A stretch of DNA of 52,807 nt, taken from assembly GCA_003614735.1 (NCBI GenBank), contig KZ992461.1:1-52807 (forward strand). The letters are read 5' to 3'. How positions within the stretch are numbered: position 1 is the first letter of the stretch; every line of letters begins with the position of its first letter. Below, one piece after another: positions 9,571-21,370 of the stretch. Made by a program: the position numbers and the translations under genes. The notes under the pieces were generated by a model. It saw only the letters and a list, made by a program, of their open reading frames with translations, was not told the origin of the DNA and made no database searches. Origin of the DNA: Thamnocephalis sphaerospora (taxonomy: Eukaryota > Zoopagomycota > Zoopagomycetes > Zoopagales > Sigmoideomycetaceae).

Positions 9571-11994
9571 TTACTCGTCATACGCCGGACACCAGTGCAC
9601 CGTGCTTCCTCCCGCCATCCAGAGACCAGGGCGCGAATACTGACCACCACGCTCGATGTCGACGTATTTGTGACTGCTTGACGCTTGCGGCAGACTTTGT
9701 GCACCGTAGGACTTTAAACAGATGTGGTCACTCCAGCATAAAGCAGTTGGCACTTCCAAGAACGGGCCAAGCGGTCGGCGGGTCTGATCGCCTGTCCTTG
9801 TATTCCAGAAGCGCACTCGACCATCTCGACCCGCTAACAGTGAGGCAATGCGATGGGATGCGCCGCTGTAAGCAGACGGTCAAGGAGCAACGCACTTGCA
9901 CGCCTGCTCTGCGCACCTGCTGCCAGAATGGACTGGCTATCGTCCAACGCAAAGCCCAGCTTTTGGGTGTACACGTTAACGTGTCCATCAAACGTAAACA
10001 CTGGTCTGGCATACTCTTGCCCGTATACGATGCGGGGAGCACGCTGCGACAAAAAGCGTAGATCCCACGTGTGAATCTGTTTGAGCGTGTCATTTAGCGC
10101 CAACGCCATAGCTGCTTGGCCACATAAGGACTAACCGTTCCGTCCATTGCGCTGCAGATGCAGTACCAGTCGCCAAACGGAAGCACGGCGCATACAGGCG
10201 ATTTATGGCATAGGCCTCCTGCACACCGACCCCGCGTCGATGATTGTCGAATGTCGTATAAACACAGCCGGCCATCCCGACAGCCAGCAGTCAGCAGCTG
10301 TTGGTCCGTCGTCGCAAACAGGCGTGTATTAGTGGCTAAAAGTACGATGCGCAGACTGCCTACTCCATGTGCTACTTGCATGCTTATCCTCTGCAATGGA
10401 TACTGCGAGAACGTCGCTCTTGGTCGAAGCAGTTGTGCGCAGTCTACCTTCTAGCGAAAACAACATGGCCACCTTGGTTCCACCTGTGCGCACGCCACCA
10501 CCATGAGTACAAGTTGCACGTTTTGTAGAAGCGAGAAATGCTTGCCTACGGCAACCAGAGAAGCAGACACATCTGAGCACCATAGCGATTGCTTTTGGGT
10601 CTTGTAAACGGCCACTTGACTAACATCTATCATGCAAATATCTAGCCATGAGTCATTGCCAACAGTCGACGTGTCTATTTACAAAACGTACCAAGGCGGT
10701 TGTGTTTCCTATGCAGCCGGTTTAGCATCAAAGTGCCCGCACCACTCGCTCCTCCCAGGTCGGTCGCACTGGCATGCAAAGCGTGGTGATGTTAGCTCCA
10801 AGATGTGACGGCATTGTTCTTGCACTACGTACGCCAAGTAGCCATCGTTGTTCAGCGACACAGAAGTAATCTGCGCATCCTGTGTTTAGCTTGCTGTCTC
10901 CGCCATTTATGTATAGACCTTACCTCGGATGAGGCTTGCACCAGCGTTTGCTGACAAACTGCCGCAGTCTTGGCTGGATTGCTGGTAAACTCGTGAGCAC
11001 TGCAGATGGTGGCGTTAGTATATATATGCAAAACACCGCAACACCACCGCACGCCTACACAATAGAACCATTTCTGCCGCCTAGAATACAGTAGTTGCGG
11101 TTGCTGTGCCATATCTGCGTGATCGTCCTTTGGTTGGCATAGAGTACCAGACAAAGCTATCCAATGCTAGCTTTACCTTCATGTCTGTAATATGACTCAG
11201 CGAACGGTCTATTCCATCCAGGCACTGCGGCTGTAAGCTGCGCGCTGCTGATATGGCAACATCGCTAAGGCAGTGAAAGGTGATGAGTGGCATGTGCATG
11301 CCAGAATACGTCCGATGGCTGTCCTGGCTTACCGTGCTCGCAAAGGCTTCAGACCCAACTCGCGGCTATGCAGTACGCGTAGCAAGCTGTTACTCTTCTT
11401 CCACTCTGTCGCCCGTTGTTGCTGCTCCATAGCCACCTGTTTCGTCTGTGATTATTGTTAGCGCGACTTATTCCTGGTAGTCCATCCTGCCATCGGCCAT
11501 GTTCCCACCTCGGCTGCTTCTCGCTCCCGTTTTCGGATACTGTCTACACTGAACGGGTGCGAGCTGGGTGCTGCACGGCCGGGCATGATGCGGAAATATT
11601 TTTTGCGCTCCGTGTCATAGTAAAATCCAGGAATCGAAGGTGGCGTAGTATCGTTTGCATCGGCGCCAGCAGCGGTGGCGGATGTCTGTCCATCGCCTGG
11701 CGGACGCGTGCCCGGGCGGCGACTCGTATTCCATCCAACGCTCCTCCCTTCCACTGCATCTCTTTGCCGTTGAGCCTTGCTTTGTAGATGCGGCTGGCGC
11801 GACTCTGGTGGCCGCTGTGGTCGTCGTGAACGACCTTCGAAGCGCACGTCGCGAGAGCGGTCCTGCTCGCTCCCCTGACCTCTCCCCTGGCTTTGGCCTC
11901 GACCTCGGCCGCTGCCTCTCTGCTGTCGTCTAGAACTGGTGTGTCGCCATTGCTGCTCTTCTTCGACGGTGTGATGCCGTGGTCGGTGGCGCAT
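9571..11994 (-). CDS. DCAF4: DCAF4-like WD40 protein (putative CUL4-DDB1 substrate receptor)
   Basis: Multi-exon gene. The first exon (11994-11509) encodes a basic Arg/Gln/Gly-rich region, then the IPGFYYDTERKKYFRI motif that marks the DCAF4 N-terminus. Exons at 11436-11333 (helical, WKKSNSLLRVLHSRELG) and 11264-11177 follow. The middle, 11176-10377, contains ITSVSLNNDGYLAYV and a STKSDVLAV exon end, but I could not fix all its borders. The last exons, 10335-10136, 10076-9917 and 9833-9571, encode WD40 blades: LLTAGCRDGRLCLYDIR, HTWDLR and AAGRDGRVRFWNTRTG. DCAF proteins present substrates to the CUL4-DDB1 ubiquitin ligase; the substrate here is unknown. An ATG at 12072 is an alternative start; I chose 11994 because the stretch between looks like leader. 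The gene is divergent from TTC4/CNS1. Confidence 0.78.
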
Positions 11995-12327
11995 TTCAAG
12001 AAGAAGCTGTGTATCTGGCTTAGTGGTTGCGTTTAGGAATACGCCGTCTAACGACAAATGGTCAGCAGGCATGTTTGCCAGGCCAATACTGTGCACACGG
12101 TGCTAGCAATACCTATTCAAGTGCAACGAGCAGCATATGCGTCTTGACCAAGCACCATTAGCTGTAGTTGGCGTTGCTGTAGAGAAGACAGACAGTGACC
12201 ACTTGGTAAGGCAGGGCTGTTTTCTTTTTTTCTGCGTCACCACTTTCCTTTACTGTTTTGTACGCGCGATCTCGCCGTAGCTGTCGTGAATTCAGGCCGC
12301 CCGGACTTACGAAAATAGCGATTGACC
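11995..12327. promoter_or_regulatory. Shared intergenic region between divergent DCAF4-like and TTC4/CNS1 genes
   Basis: About 330 bp separates the two chosen start codons. It should hold both promoters and leaders. No clear TATA box or binding motif is visible. Confidence 0.4.
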
Positions 12328-13710
12328 ATGTCGAATACCGGCGCTTCCGCAGGCCCGCAGCGCAATCGCGCGCCAGACCGCTTGGATGAGGACCGTTTGG
12401 TGGAGGAACTGAACAGGGTGCCGCTTTTCATGCAGGAGCTGCCGGAGGATGCTGGCGATAATGTGACGCTGCAGGCGCTGCAGGCGCTTGCTTACGATGG
12501 CACTCCAGAGGGTGAGTCTGCGCGGAACGCATCTCGTTGAGCGGCGTGTAAGAGCCGGCGTTGATCAAGTTGCCACGCAGAGAACGCGGAAAACTTCAAA
12601 AATCAGGGTAACGACTGCTTCCGCCTGGGCAAGAGTCAGTACAAGAATGCAATCGAGTACTATACGCGTGCGCTCAACGAAAAGTGCGAGGATACTGCGC
12701 TGAACGTTGCCTGTCTGATCAACCGGGCCGCATGCAATCTGGAGCTGCGTACGTAGTGTAGTCAGACGCACCTGTATCGCGCTTCCATTGACGCATGTGC
12801 ACGAACTGCTGTAGAAAACTATCGGCGCGTGCTGAACGACTGTGCCAAGGCAATTACGCTGGACGCAAAGTGTGTCAAGGCATACTATCGCTCGGCAAAG
12901 GCGTGCCGTGCACTGGAAAAAGTGGAAAATGCGCTTGACGCGTGCGATCGCGGTCTCGCGGTAAGCGCCTGTGACGTGCTGCAGCTGGTGTACTAGATGG
13001 ACTTATGCCACACGTTGGCGTGTACGTAGATTGATCCGGAAAACAAGGCGCTGCTCCAGGAGAAGGAGCTGATTCGGGCGCTGGAAAAGAAGCTGGCAGA
13101 CAACCAGGCTATCAAGAAAGAGCGCGAGGACAGCATGCGTGCTGAACAGGAGCGCATTTCACAGGCGATTCAGGTAGCCACGGCGTGCCTGCATAGAGGA
13201 CGCCACACACATTGCTAACCGCTTTCGGTGTATCAGGAGCGTGGCCTTCGCATGATCACTCGTCCGCCGCCGCCGGACAATCCTCACCCAGTGCACATTG
13301 ACCCAGAGACTGGTAACCTCGTCTGGCCGGTCTTTTTCCTCTACCCAGAGTACAAGGAGTCGGACCTGATTGCAGCGTTTGACGAAACGTCCACGTTTGA
13401 AGATCACTTGCAGGCCATGTTTGGTGCGGGCCAGCCACCGGCGCCATGGGACCAGGCCGGCATCTATCGGCCCGAGCTGCTTGAGGTCTACTTTGAGACG
13501 GTGCCGCTGCTGGCTAACAATTCGCTGGGCAATGGCGGCGCGGATGGCGGTGTCCGCGACACAAAACTGGTCAAGGTGGGCCGCCGGTGCACGCTGGCAC
13601 AGGTTCTGCGGCACCGGTCCTTTACTGTCGTCAACCGCATTCCCTCTTTTATCATTCTGCCTGCCGTGTCGCCATTCAAAGCGACTTTCCTGGCAAGGTA
13701 CGCAAAATAG
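12328..13710 (+). CDS. CNS1: TTC4/Cns1 TPR co-chaperone
   Basis: Predicted 371 residues, near the 385 of known family members. Exons: 12328-12511, 12581-12748, 12815-12960, 13030-13173, 13237-13710; phases agree. The N-terminus carries VPLFMQELPED and ALAYDGTPE, diagnostic of the family. Three TPR motifs follow (NFKNQGNDCFRLGKSQYKNA, the NYRRVLNDCAKAI repeat and the KAYYRSAKA repeat), then a charged helix and a C-terminal wheel domain (YPEYKESDLI to the end). TTC4/Cns1 docks on the C-termini of Hsp90 and Hsp70 and is essential in yeast; that is family knowledge. The start at 12328 is preferred because it has an ACC context and gives the expected N-terminus. It converges on NUP85. Confidence 0.93.
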
Positions 13711-14024
13711 ATGGCAAACCTGCGAGTCGACTGTCGCATAGCTTGTCTTTATACGTGGCGTCGATGCAACAGTTGATTTCAATACACGACTGTTGCCAAG
13801 CACACGGTGGAGCGTGTATAACTTGTGAGCAATACTGTAAGCGTGCTCATTGTTGATGCGCGACCTTGTCTTTTGCCGTGGCTTTTTGGCTTGGAATGGG
13901 CGGTGCAATCCGTGGCAGCACGTCGCTGCTCATTTGCAAACCACCACCACCCTGACTCGTCGTCTTACGCAAATGGCTTTATTGTGCAGTAGCCAGACAC
14001 ACTGCTATCGCAGCCTGCTTGCCT
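13711..14024. other. Convergent 3' intergenic region
   Basis: About 310 bp between the stops of TTC4/CNS1 and NUP85. It has a minus-strand AATAAA at 13978 and nothing else recognisable. Confidence 0.45.
13978..13983 (-). terminator. Polyadenylation signal (minus strand)
   Basis: AATAAA on the minus strand about 42 bp past the stop of NUP85. Confidence 0.45.
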
Positions 14025-17000
14025 CTAGTACGCTCCGCGCTCATCTCCCATGTTCATCTGCAGCGGATCGTAATCAGACTCAAAGGCAGCGCCGCCGATG
14101 AACACAGCATTGGCGCCCGATACGCCAAACGTGCTGTCGTACAGGTTGACAGCGCGCGCCAGGTTGCGCACCAGCGCTGTACGTACAACGTCAAGCTGTG
14201 GCCGCAGGCGCTGTGCCATGTAAGCTGCTGTGTTGGAACTGCCGTTTGCCTGCCGTGATGTCGCCACCGAGGCATCTTGCATTACTGCGTCCGCACCATC
14301 TTCCGCCGCCACTGATGCCCAGGATGAGGAGGCTGGTCCCGAGGATGATCCGTCTGTCGACAGTGCGCCGTCTGTCTGTCGACCACGGCTACGCTTGCCA
14401 TGCTGATTGACAGACACCCATGCATCTCCCTCGGCGTCTTCATGGCCGCTTTGATACTTTGCATCGGCAAGAGCAGCATCCCGGTCGTCGTTGCCGAGTC
14501 CAGCCAGCTCCTCCAGGCAGCGCATCAACTCATATGTGTCCTCCGCATCAAACACCACGTCCTCACCTAAGCCGCAGTAGAGCAACAAGACATAAGCCGT
14601 ATGAAACATGAAATAGGACACGGTAGCGGCACCGCTGTGCGCGCAAACACGTACCCTCCAATAGTGGCAGTGCATCCACAAGCAACATGGGCCAGAAGCT
14701 CCGTGGCGCCACATCCGACGAGAAGAGCGAGGTGAGCGTTTTGGCCGCGCGAGCAAACTCCTTGCACTGTGCGGAGTGTTAACAGTGTCGCCATTGCGTA
14801 TCGACATCACTGTCGCACGGACCTTGTACTGTTCGTGGAAGCTGCGATAATGCGACAGGAATGAAAGTCGGCCACACTGCTGCTGCACCTCCTTGTTTAT
14901 GCTGTCAATCAATTCTATCGAAGCAAGTTCACCTGAGCGTGATTGCCAAGGTAGCCATCAGTATCGTTGGCACGCCGAAGCACCAGGACCGCATTGATAC
15001 ACATACCGCGTCTCAAGTACTCGTCAAGCAGCTGCTCCGCCACTGCGTTGATGCGTCGTGGCTGATCTGCATGCGCAAAGTATGCGATGGCCGGGCCCAG
15101 ACGATTGTGACCATAGTTCTTGCGCGCCCATATCTACACAGCCGTGCCCATCTCTAATTAGCGGCAAAACACTAGGCGCTTTTCGCAGTGCATTTACCTT
15201 GCAGATATCGCGTCTGCAGTCGGCGAGCTCATATTCATCGCATGCCTGCAGCACCTGTTGCACCTGGCGCTCTGTCTTGAGCGGCACATGCATCACCAGC
15301 TGTTGTCGCTCGTCTGTTAGCCAGCTTTACCCTGCTATATCCGCCAAGCGCCATCTTACTATTTCCATGCGATCACGCCCTTGCACCGGGCACCATGCTA
15401 GATAGCTCAGTGCCAGTCGCCAGTTTGACGTAGTGTGACATAGCTGGTCAACATATTCCAGGAAAAAGTATTCGCGAAGATCGCACGCATAGCTGCGACA
15501 TACGCGGCAGTGAGGACAAGCACGTCAGTTCCACGCCTCAACACAACTGGCTATGGAAATCATACCCAGTGACAGAGTGTTCCACCAGATCCACATGGCT
15601 TAGCAGATCAGCAAGATGCGCCACAAGCCAGGTTTCCAGATGACTGCAGTAGCGAAGCGCCTATTACACGACAGGATTATGCAACGCGTCTCAATCATCA
15701 AGCAAGATGACCATGCGCCCAGTGCACAGCATACCCGTGTGGCATCGGTCTCCATAAACGCAAGCAAAACTTGGTCTAGTGCATTATCGGCACTGCATAC
15801 GTGATGCTCCAAGCAGCGGGGCAGGAACTCTCTATGTAAAACAATAACAGTCGATGAGTATACGGTGGCCACGCATGTCTGGCACCAGGACACTTACTGC
15901 ACGCGTACTGCCTCGGTCAAAGGATGGCAAAGGAAGAGTACACCTACAACGGCCTCTATCCAGGTGTTTGCCACCTCATTTATGGTTGCTTCGTCGCCTG
16001 AAAGCAGCTTGAGTAGCGTCGCCAGCTGCGCTCGTGGCAGAGTCGCTGTGTCTTGCAGTGTGGATAGACGGTACCTGCTCGTTGACGGACATGACGCATT
16101 CCAGCAGTGCCGGTATTGCCGTAGCATTGTATTTACGAACCGGTCAGACACGCAATACGTATGCACTTCACTGCAAAAGTCAACCTACCGGCCATCTTCC
16201 TGCCAAGCACGCCATTTGGTCATAAAGTCGCCGCTAGTGCGAAAAGCTGCGCGACGTGGCATCGCGCGCACATAGTCGACAAGGCCGTCGCGCACTCCTG
16301 CACGTTCCAACAGCTGAACTGCCAATTCCAGCTGCCCGCGTAGCACGTAGCGGTGAACAAGCGACCAAAATCCTGCGTCCAAAGTATCGCTCGTCGCTGC
16401 CGCCGCCTCTTCCTCGGGTGTAAACGGGTAGTTGGTGTTGATCCAAATCAACAGCTGTTCAGCCACCGGTTCGTCCGAGCCACCGAGCAGCAGAAGCTCG
16501 CACAGCTCCCAGACGATCGTAGCGACACGCACAAAGGTGCGCTCGACGATGTCTGCGTCCGACGCGCTGGCACACCGCCGACCGTGTACCATCAGCGCCT
16601 TGCGGTACTGAGCGCTGATACGACGGGCCTCATCCGCACGAACACGCAGCACGCCCAGCGCGGCAGGCTTGGCCTCGGTGAGCGCAGCAGGGTTTTGGCG
16701 CATGGTACGCTGCGTCTCTCGGAAAATGGCGTACGACTCGTTGATCAGCTAGATGCGCCATGTCGGTTAGCACAGCACTCTACCCACAATGCGTGTATGC
16801 ACTTGCCGGAAAACGAGCTTCAGGCATACCGGCCGGCTGCACTACATACACCGTACGATCGGGTTCAAACAGGTCACCCGGCTGCTCCTGCCGATATCGT
16901 TAGGGTGAGCGCCTTGTCGCGTTTTTTCGCTCACTACTGCTTACCGAGCGCTGTTCACGCGTCTGCTTGCCCACCACGCACACAGCGGCTGCATTACCGA

Positions 17001-17160
17001 CAGGCGAAGCGTCTACAATGAGCGTGCGGCCTCGTGCAGCCCAGTCGGCCGTCTTGCCAGTCGCAATAAGCGACGGGTCCAGGCAGAGCGTGTCGACCGC
17101 CGCAAGCGCGTCAAGCGCAACTGCCATCGTATTGGCATCCGTGACAGTGTCCAGCTCCAT
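14025..17160 (-). CDS. NUP85: Nucleoporin Nup85 (Y-complex)
   Basis: Multi-exon gene starting at the ATG 17158-17160. The exon covering about 16735-16190 encodes [41 protein letters not shown] and [11 protein letters not shown], the helical pattern of Nup85. Resolved 3' exons are 14823 and upstream ([15 protein letters not shown]), 14760-14655 ([20 protein letters not shown]) and 14566-14025 ([13 protein letters not shown]). The last exon then has an Asp/Ser-rich insertion of about 80 residues and a final [12 protein letters not shown] helix. Exons between 16190 and 14900 are present in pieces but I did not fix every border. Nup85 is an alpha-solenoid subunit of the Y-shaped nuclear-pore scaffold. 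The acidic Ser-rich insertion near the C-terminus is longer than I expect for the family. The gene is divergent from the SBP2-like gene. Confidence 0.85.
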
Positions 17161-17360
17161 GACCGTGTTGACGATTCCGCAGCAGAACAATGGGGTGAGC
17201 GGCGGCAATCGCGCGTGTACAAGCAAAGTGAGATTCAGCGGCGACAGTAATGGCGATCTCTCGACGGCGCAACGAGAAGCGGCAGCAGCAAAACAAAACA
17301 CAGCCAGCGGGAGCCACACACCTTTGGCCGACTACGTCAGTCCACGCTCTCCACTCAACC
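17161..17360. promoter_or_regulatory. Short divergent promoter between NUP85 and the SBP2-like gene
   Basis: 200 bp between the chosen start codons. An in-frame ATG at 17250 could extend the SBP2-like protein by 37 residues and shrink this gap to 89 bp. No TATA box is seen. Confidence 0.4.
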
Positions 17361-20311
17361 ATGAGCACGCGCAAAGGACAGCGCGCTGGCCAGGCCGTGG
17401 CAGCGCAGGGAAAGGGTGCGCCTGCCGCCCAGCCCAAGAGTAAGAAGCCCAAGCCGACGGCTGTCTCCCTGGCCGACCATGTTATTGCGCAATTGACCAG
17501 GAGAAGCGGCGCACCAAAGAAGCAGAGCCAGGCGCCTACCGGCCGAGGAACTATGCGCGCTGTGCGGATAGTCTACCGCGCACGGCTGTCGCAGCAGAAC
17601 ATGCACGGCAAAGCGTCGACAGCAGGCATAGCGCTGCGTAATGCGCTGGATGCCACAGCGCCGCGAATTCTTTATCGTGGCTTTCAGCGTCGCACGCCCA
17701 AGCGGCAACGCGTCAGCAGGCTAAAACGCCGATTGCTTGCAGGCCGTGCGGAATACAAGGCCGCCGTATCTGCGCTGAGAGCATGCAGCCCAGTGCATAC
17801 ACCCAATCCTGACGTTAGGTCCGAGGAGAAACAGACTGCATCTCTAGAAGCTTCGGCGGATGCTAGTCCCAAGCTGTCACCAGCTGATGTAATCGCAATC
17901 AGCAAAGATTCCACGGCCAATGGGTTGGCGGGCGATGCCAGCAGCGTTGCTGGTCATGCGCCAGCACCGCGCAGTAGCAGTGTATGGGTAGAGCATGGCC
18001 CGCCGGCATCATTGTTTCCCAAACACACCAATGCTGATACAGGCGCAGAAACCGCGGTAGAGGAAACGGCAAAGAAGCGCAAAACGCGGCGTGGCAAAAG
18101 GGGAAGACGAAAGTCTGCGTCCAAAGAGCCGGATACGCTTTTGCCATCTGCCGACAAGAGCGTATCGGCTGTAGCGTACGATGCCAATGCCCTTGCCAAT
18201 CTGCCAAGAGAGGTGAGCCGTGCTTTGTCTCGGATGCCCAGTGGCAATAGCGGCGTGGCCAAAGGGTGAGCTGGCATGAACGCATAGGTGCGACGCCAGT
18301 AAGCTGATATCGCACAGCTACTGTGCACAGCTTGTTACAGGAGAGTTGGATACGGCTGTTGCCGAGCTATTCGAAAACCTCATTCGTTTTCAGCGCCGCA
18401 AGGAATCTCTAGATCCAATCAAGGTATTGGACACAGCCGAGACCAAGCATTTAGCAATAGACGTGCGCCTGCTAACCTAGAACACGTTTGGATAGGCAAA
18501 GATAAGGAAGCGCTATGTCTTTGGCCTGCGTGAAACGGCGCGTGCTGTAGCGCTTGGCAAGGCACGCTGTGTCCTGCTTGCCAAGAATATCGAATGTGCA
18601 AACATGCAGGGTAAGAACGTTGGTCGTCCTGATATTCGTGTCGGTGCCAATGCTGATACATGGTGCATTAGGTCCAAACGCTGAGCAGCTAGATGAAGCC
18701 GTGGAGTGTATTCGACGAAGCTGCGTACAACGCGAGATCCCACTTGTCTATACCATGACTCGCCGACAGCTGGGTGCTGCGACGCGTGAAGGGCGCGGTC
18801 ATGCGGGTGGCGTAGCATGCACCGCCATTTTACTGCCCGACGGTGCCGACCAGGTGTTTCTGCGTGTCCTTTCCTTGGCCGAGCAAGGTCGTGCCGCGTG
18901 GCTGGACGCATTCTGCCAGCTTCCACCTCCCGCGCTGTCTGGCAAGACGATGGTTCCGTGGAATCGCCGTCGGGAGACACCGCTTTGGCTGGCCTGCTGG
19001 TATGGCTATCCGGTAGCAGTGGTGCAGCGATGCCTGGCGATTGGATGGCCAGTCGATGCGGCCGACAGTGAAATGCTACGTACACCGCTGATGATTGCCG
19101 CCCAACGGAACCGTGACTATCTGATCCCGGTGCTGCTAAATGCTGGTGCCCGCATGGACATTCGAGATGCGCTGGGTGATCTCCCACTGGTAACAGCAGC
19201 ACGATGCGGACACGAAAGCGCGGTGCGTGCGCTCCTGTCACATGAACCCGCCTCGGCGTCTGCCATCAATTTGTACGGTGGGCAGGGCGACACGGCACTG
19301 TTGGCAGCTATTAGCCATAAGCATGTGGCCTGTGCGCACGTTCTTTTATCGCACCCTGCGCTGGATCCCAACCTCACGTTGCGTGCTGCCACATCCACGC
19401 AAGTGTCGGCGACTGGCGTGGAGGGTGAGCGGACTGGCATGACACCAATGCTTCTGACGGCGCAGCTTGGCCTGCACGCCATCGTGCCCCAGTTGGTCGA
19501 CTGTCAGCGGCGTTTGGTATCGACAGCCGATGAGACCACTGGCGCAATGTCGCAGGGTACGAGTGATCTCCAAGGCCATACCGACCGCCTGGGCCGTGGT
19601 CCGTTTGCTCTATCTTGTGCACATGGGCACTTGGAGACAGCACATGCACTGCTTCACAGTCTGAGCGAGCCTCCACCTGCAGGAACGACGACGACGACGA
19701 CGGTGCCGATCAGCACGCAGCGACGGTCAATACTGTCGCGGCGTCCTTTGGATCGCCACGCCCATCGACTAAGTGTGCAGACACGCTTATTGAATCAAAA
19801 GGACGCTAGCGGCAGCACACCCCTGTGGTGGGCGTCGGCCAACGGCCATCTGTCCATAGTACGCTGGCTATGTGGCGGTGTGACCGGTGCTCTCGTGGAT
19901 CGCACGCTGGCAGACCATCAAGGCCGCACACCAGCCGATGTGGCGGCGCTTTTCCAATACCCCGGAGGCACGGCATGCCAAGTTGCTGCTTTTGCGCCAT
20001 CGGTCGGGGAAGCCAATACAAACGACAAAGAGCAGCACTCGGCCCTACTTTATGCTCGAAACTATTCGCGTTGGCAGCAACTGGTACATGACATACGAGC
20101 TGCGGTGAATGCACCGCCTATCGTCGCCAAAGTCGATAGGCCACCGCGCAAAGTGGTGCAGCCGCTACGCCAGCCACTGCCGCCTAGCGAGGATGTTCCA
20201 GAGAAACAGGGCACCGGAAAGACACCAGGTCGGCCCGAAGAGCCGGTCGGCAGATTTGCAAAAATGGGCAAACAGGATGGCAAGTATCGCGGTCGCCGTG
20301 GTCGCCGCTAG
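17361..20311 (+). CDS. SBP2-type L7Ae RNA-binding protein with C-terminal ankyrin repeats
   Basis: Predicted 921 residues. Exons: 17361-18265, 18318-18423, 18496-18610, 18672-20311, all phases joining. Residues 1-300 are basic and low-complexity, with an RTPKRQRVSRLKRR element as in SBP2 N-terminal parts. About 302-465 match the SECIS-binding protein 2 core: YCAQL, LIRFQRR, DPIKAK, KRYVFGLRE, then an L7Ae/L30e fold through REIPLVYTM and VACTAILLPDG. From about 477 to 810, ankyrin-type repeats follow (for example TPLWLACWYG, TPLMIAAQRN, TPLWWASANGHLSIVRWL, GRTPADVAALF). The end is RG-rich. SBP2 binds SECIS hairpins and supports selenocysteine insertion in animals; whether this protein does so is unknown. 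The L7Ae core end and the ankyrins share one uninterrupted exon, so the fusion does not depend on splice prediction. I know of no ankyrins in animal SBP2. Confidence 0.85.
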
Positions 20312-20389
20312 TGTATTGGTTGTTGAACGGGGATCTTTATGGTAGTAGCAGACCACGCAGTTTACAGCGCTTGTAAAAATGGGAACAGT

Positions 20390-21097
20390 CTAGAACTTGA
20401 AGCGCGCCTTGAGGGCGTGCAGCTCGTCGTGTACGCGGGTGCGCAGCTTGGTGTGCTTCTTACTTAGCTTATCGGTCCACTGGTGGACGCCACCCTCGGT
20501 GGTGGTGGTCGTGGTGGTGGTGACGGTGCCATCGGGCGCGTGAGTCTCCACAATCTCCTCCACAGTCACGCCGTTCTTGTCATCGTCCAGCTGGTCAAGC
20601 TCACGCACCAGGCCGTTCAGCCGGTTGGACGCGTCGGCAAAGCGCTGGCGGAGTTTTGCCTGGTCGCCCTTGCGCAGTTGGCGCACCTCGCGCCGCGTGG
20701 CACGCCGCTGCCTCTTGTCATCGTCATCATCCGAGCTGGACGACGAAGACGAGGACGAATCCTCTTTTCCAAGTGCGCGCTTACGCTCGAGGTCATCCAG
20801 CGCCATGTACATCATCTTGAGATCGCCATCAAGCAGCGAGTTGAGGTCCTTTTTGACCTCCTTTAGCTTATCCGCTAGCTCCTCACGCTCGTGGTCTGCC
20901 GAGCGCTTGAGCAGCTCACGCCGCCAGCGCCGGCGGTACTGCTTGTAGAAGCGGAACAGACCGTAACCGGACGCGGCCAGCAGGGTGGCCACAGCCGCGG
21001 TGACGAGCACATGCTTGCCGGTCACAGTGCGGCCGTTCACGGTGGCCACAGGACGGTCGAGCGCCTTGGAGGTGTTGGCAAGTGCGCTCGGAGCCAT
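20390..21097 (-). CDS. Single-pass membrane protein with charged coiled-coil domain
   Basis: Single-exon gene for 235 residues, no family recognised. Residues about 29-47 form one membrane helix followed by a strongly basic stretch (FYKQYRRRWRR), giving a tail-facing-cytosol or matrix orientation. A long charged helix (about 60-110) then leads to a run of serines and aspartates and a second basic helix (about 130-175). After an acidic VEEIVETHAPDGTV segment comes a run of threonines and a final basic helix. The N-terminus lacks a clear cleavable signal, so the helix is probably an anchor. An organelle tether or adaptor is a reasonable guess, not shown. The upstream frame is open to 21163, but I chose the ATG with a Met-Ala-Pro start. 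It is convergent with the SBP2-like gene; the stops are only 78 bp apart. Confidence 0.65.
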   Translation of the reverse strand: MAPSALANTSKALDRPVATVNGRTVTGKHVLVTAAVATLLAASGYGLFRFYKQYRRRWRRELLKRSADHEREELADKLKEVKKDLNSLLDGDLKMMYMALDDLERKRALGKEDSSSSSSSSSDDDDDKRQRRATRREVRQLRKGDQAKLRQRFADASNRLNGLVRELDQLDDDKNGVTVEEIVETHAPDGTVTTTTTTTTEGGVHQWTDKLSKKHTKLRTRVHDELHALKARFKF

Positions 21098-21370
21098 ATG
21101 GACTGGATACAGATAGAAGCAGGCGGGGATAGACGATGGGGATGTATGCGGTAGACTGAACAAGGGTACTAGCGTGGTTGAGCGTGCGCTGGTCCCATGG
21201 TCGGCGCTTTAATGGGGGCACTGGGCGAGTTTGCCGACGTCAGCACATCTCTGTGCTCGGCGCTCATTCGTCCCACTGGACATGTGTCACCTGCCAAAAG
21301 CCCTTGCTTGAGCGGAATGCATGTACGCATGGTTTAATCACAGCAGGTGGAAGGCAGAAAAACACGGCAT

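Noticed and set aside
9834-10135. Separate small genes in the DCAF4-like region
   Set aside because: The pieces join in phase across consensus introns into consecutive WD40 blades, so they are exons of one gene.
10336-10375. Nonstandard frame change in the DCAF4-like gene
   Set aside because: A 40-bp GT-AG intron explains the change of frame, though it is short for this genome.
17361-20311. Claim that the organism makes selenoproteins
   Set aside because: The SBP2-like core alone does not show this; no in-frame TGA with a SECIS hairpin, tRNA-Sec or other Sec factor is seen in the window.
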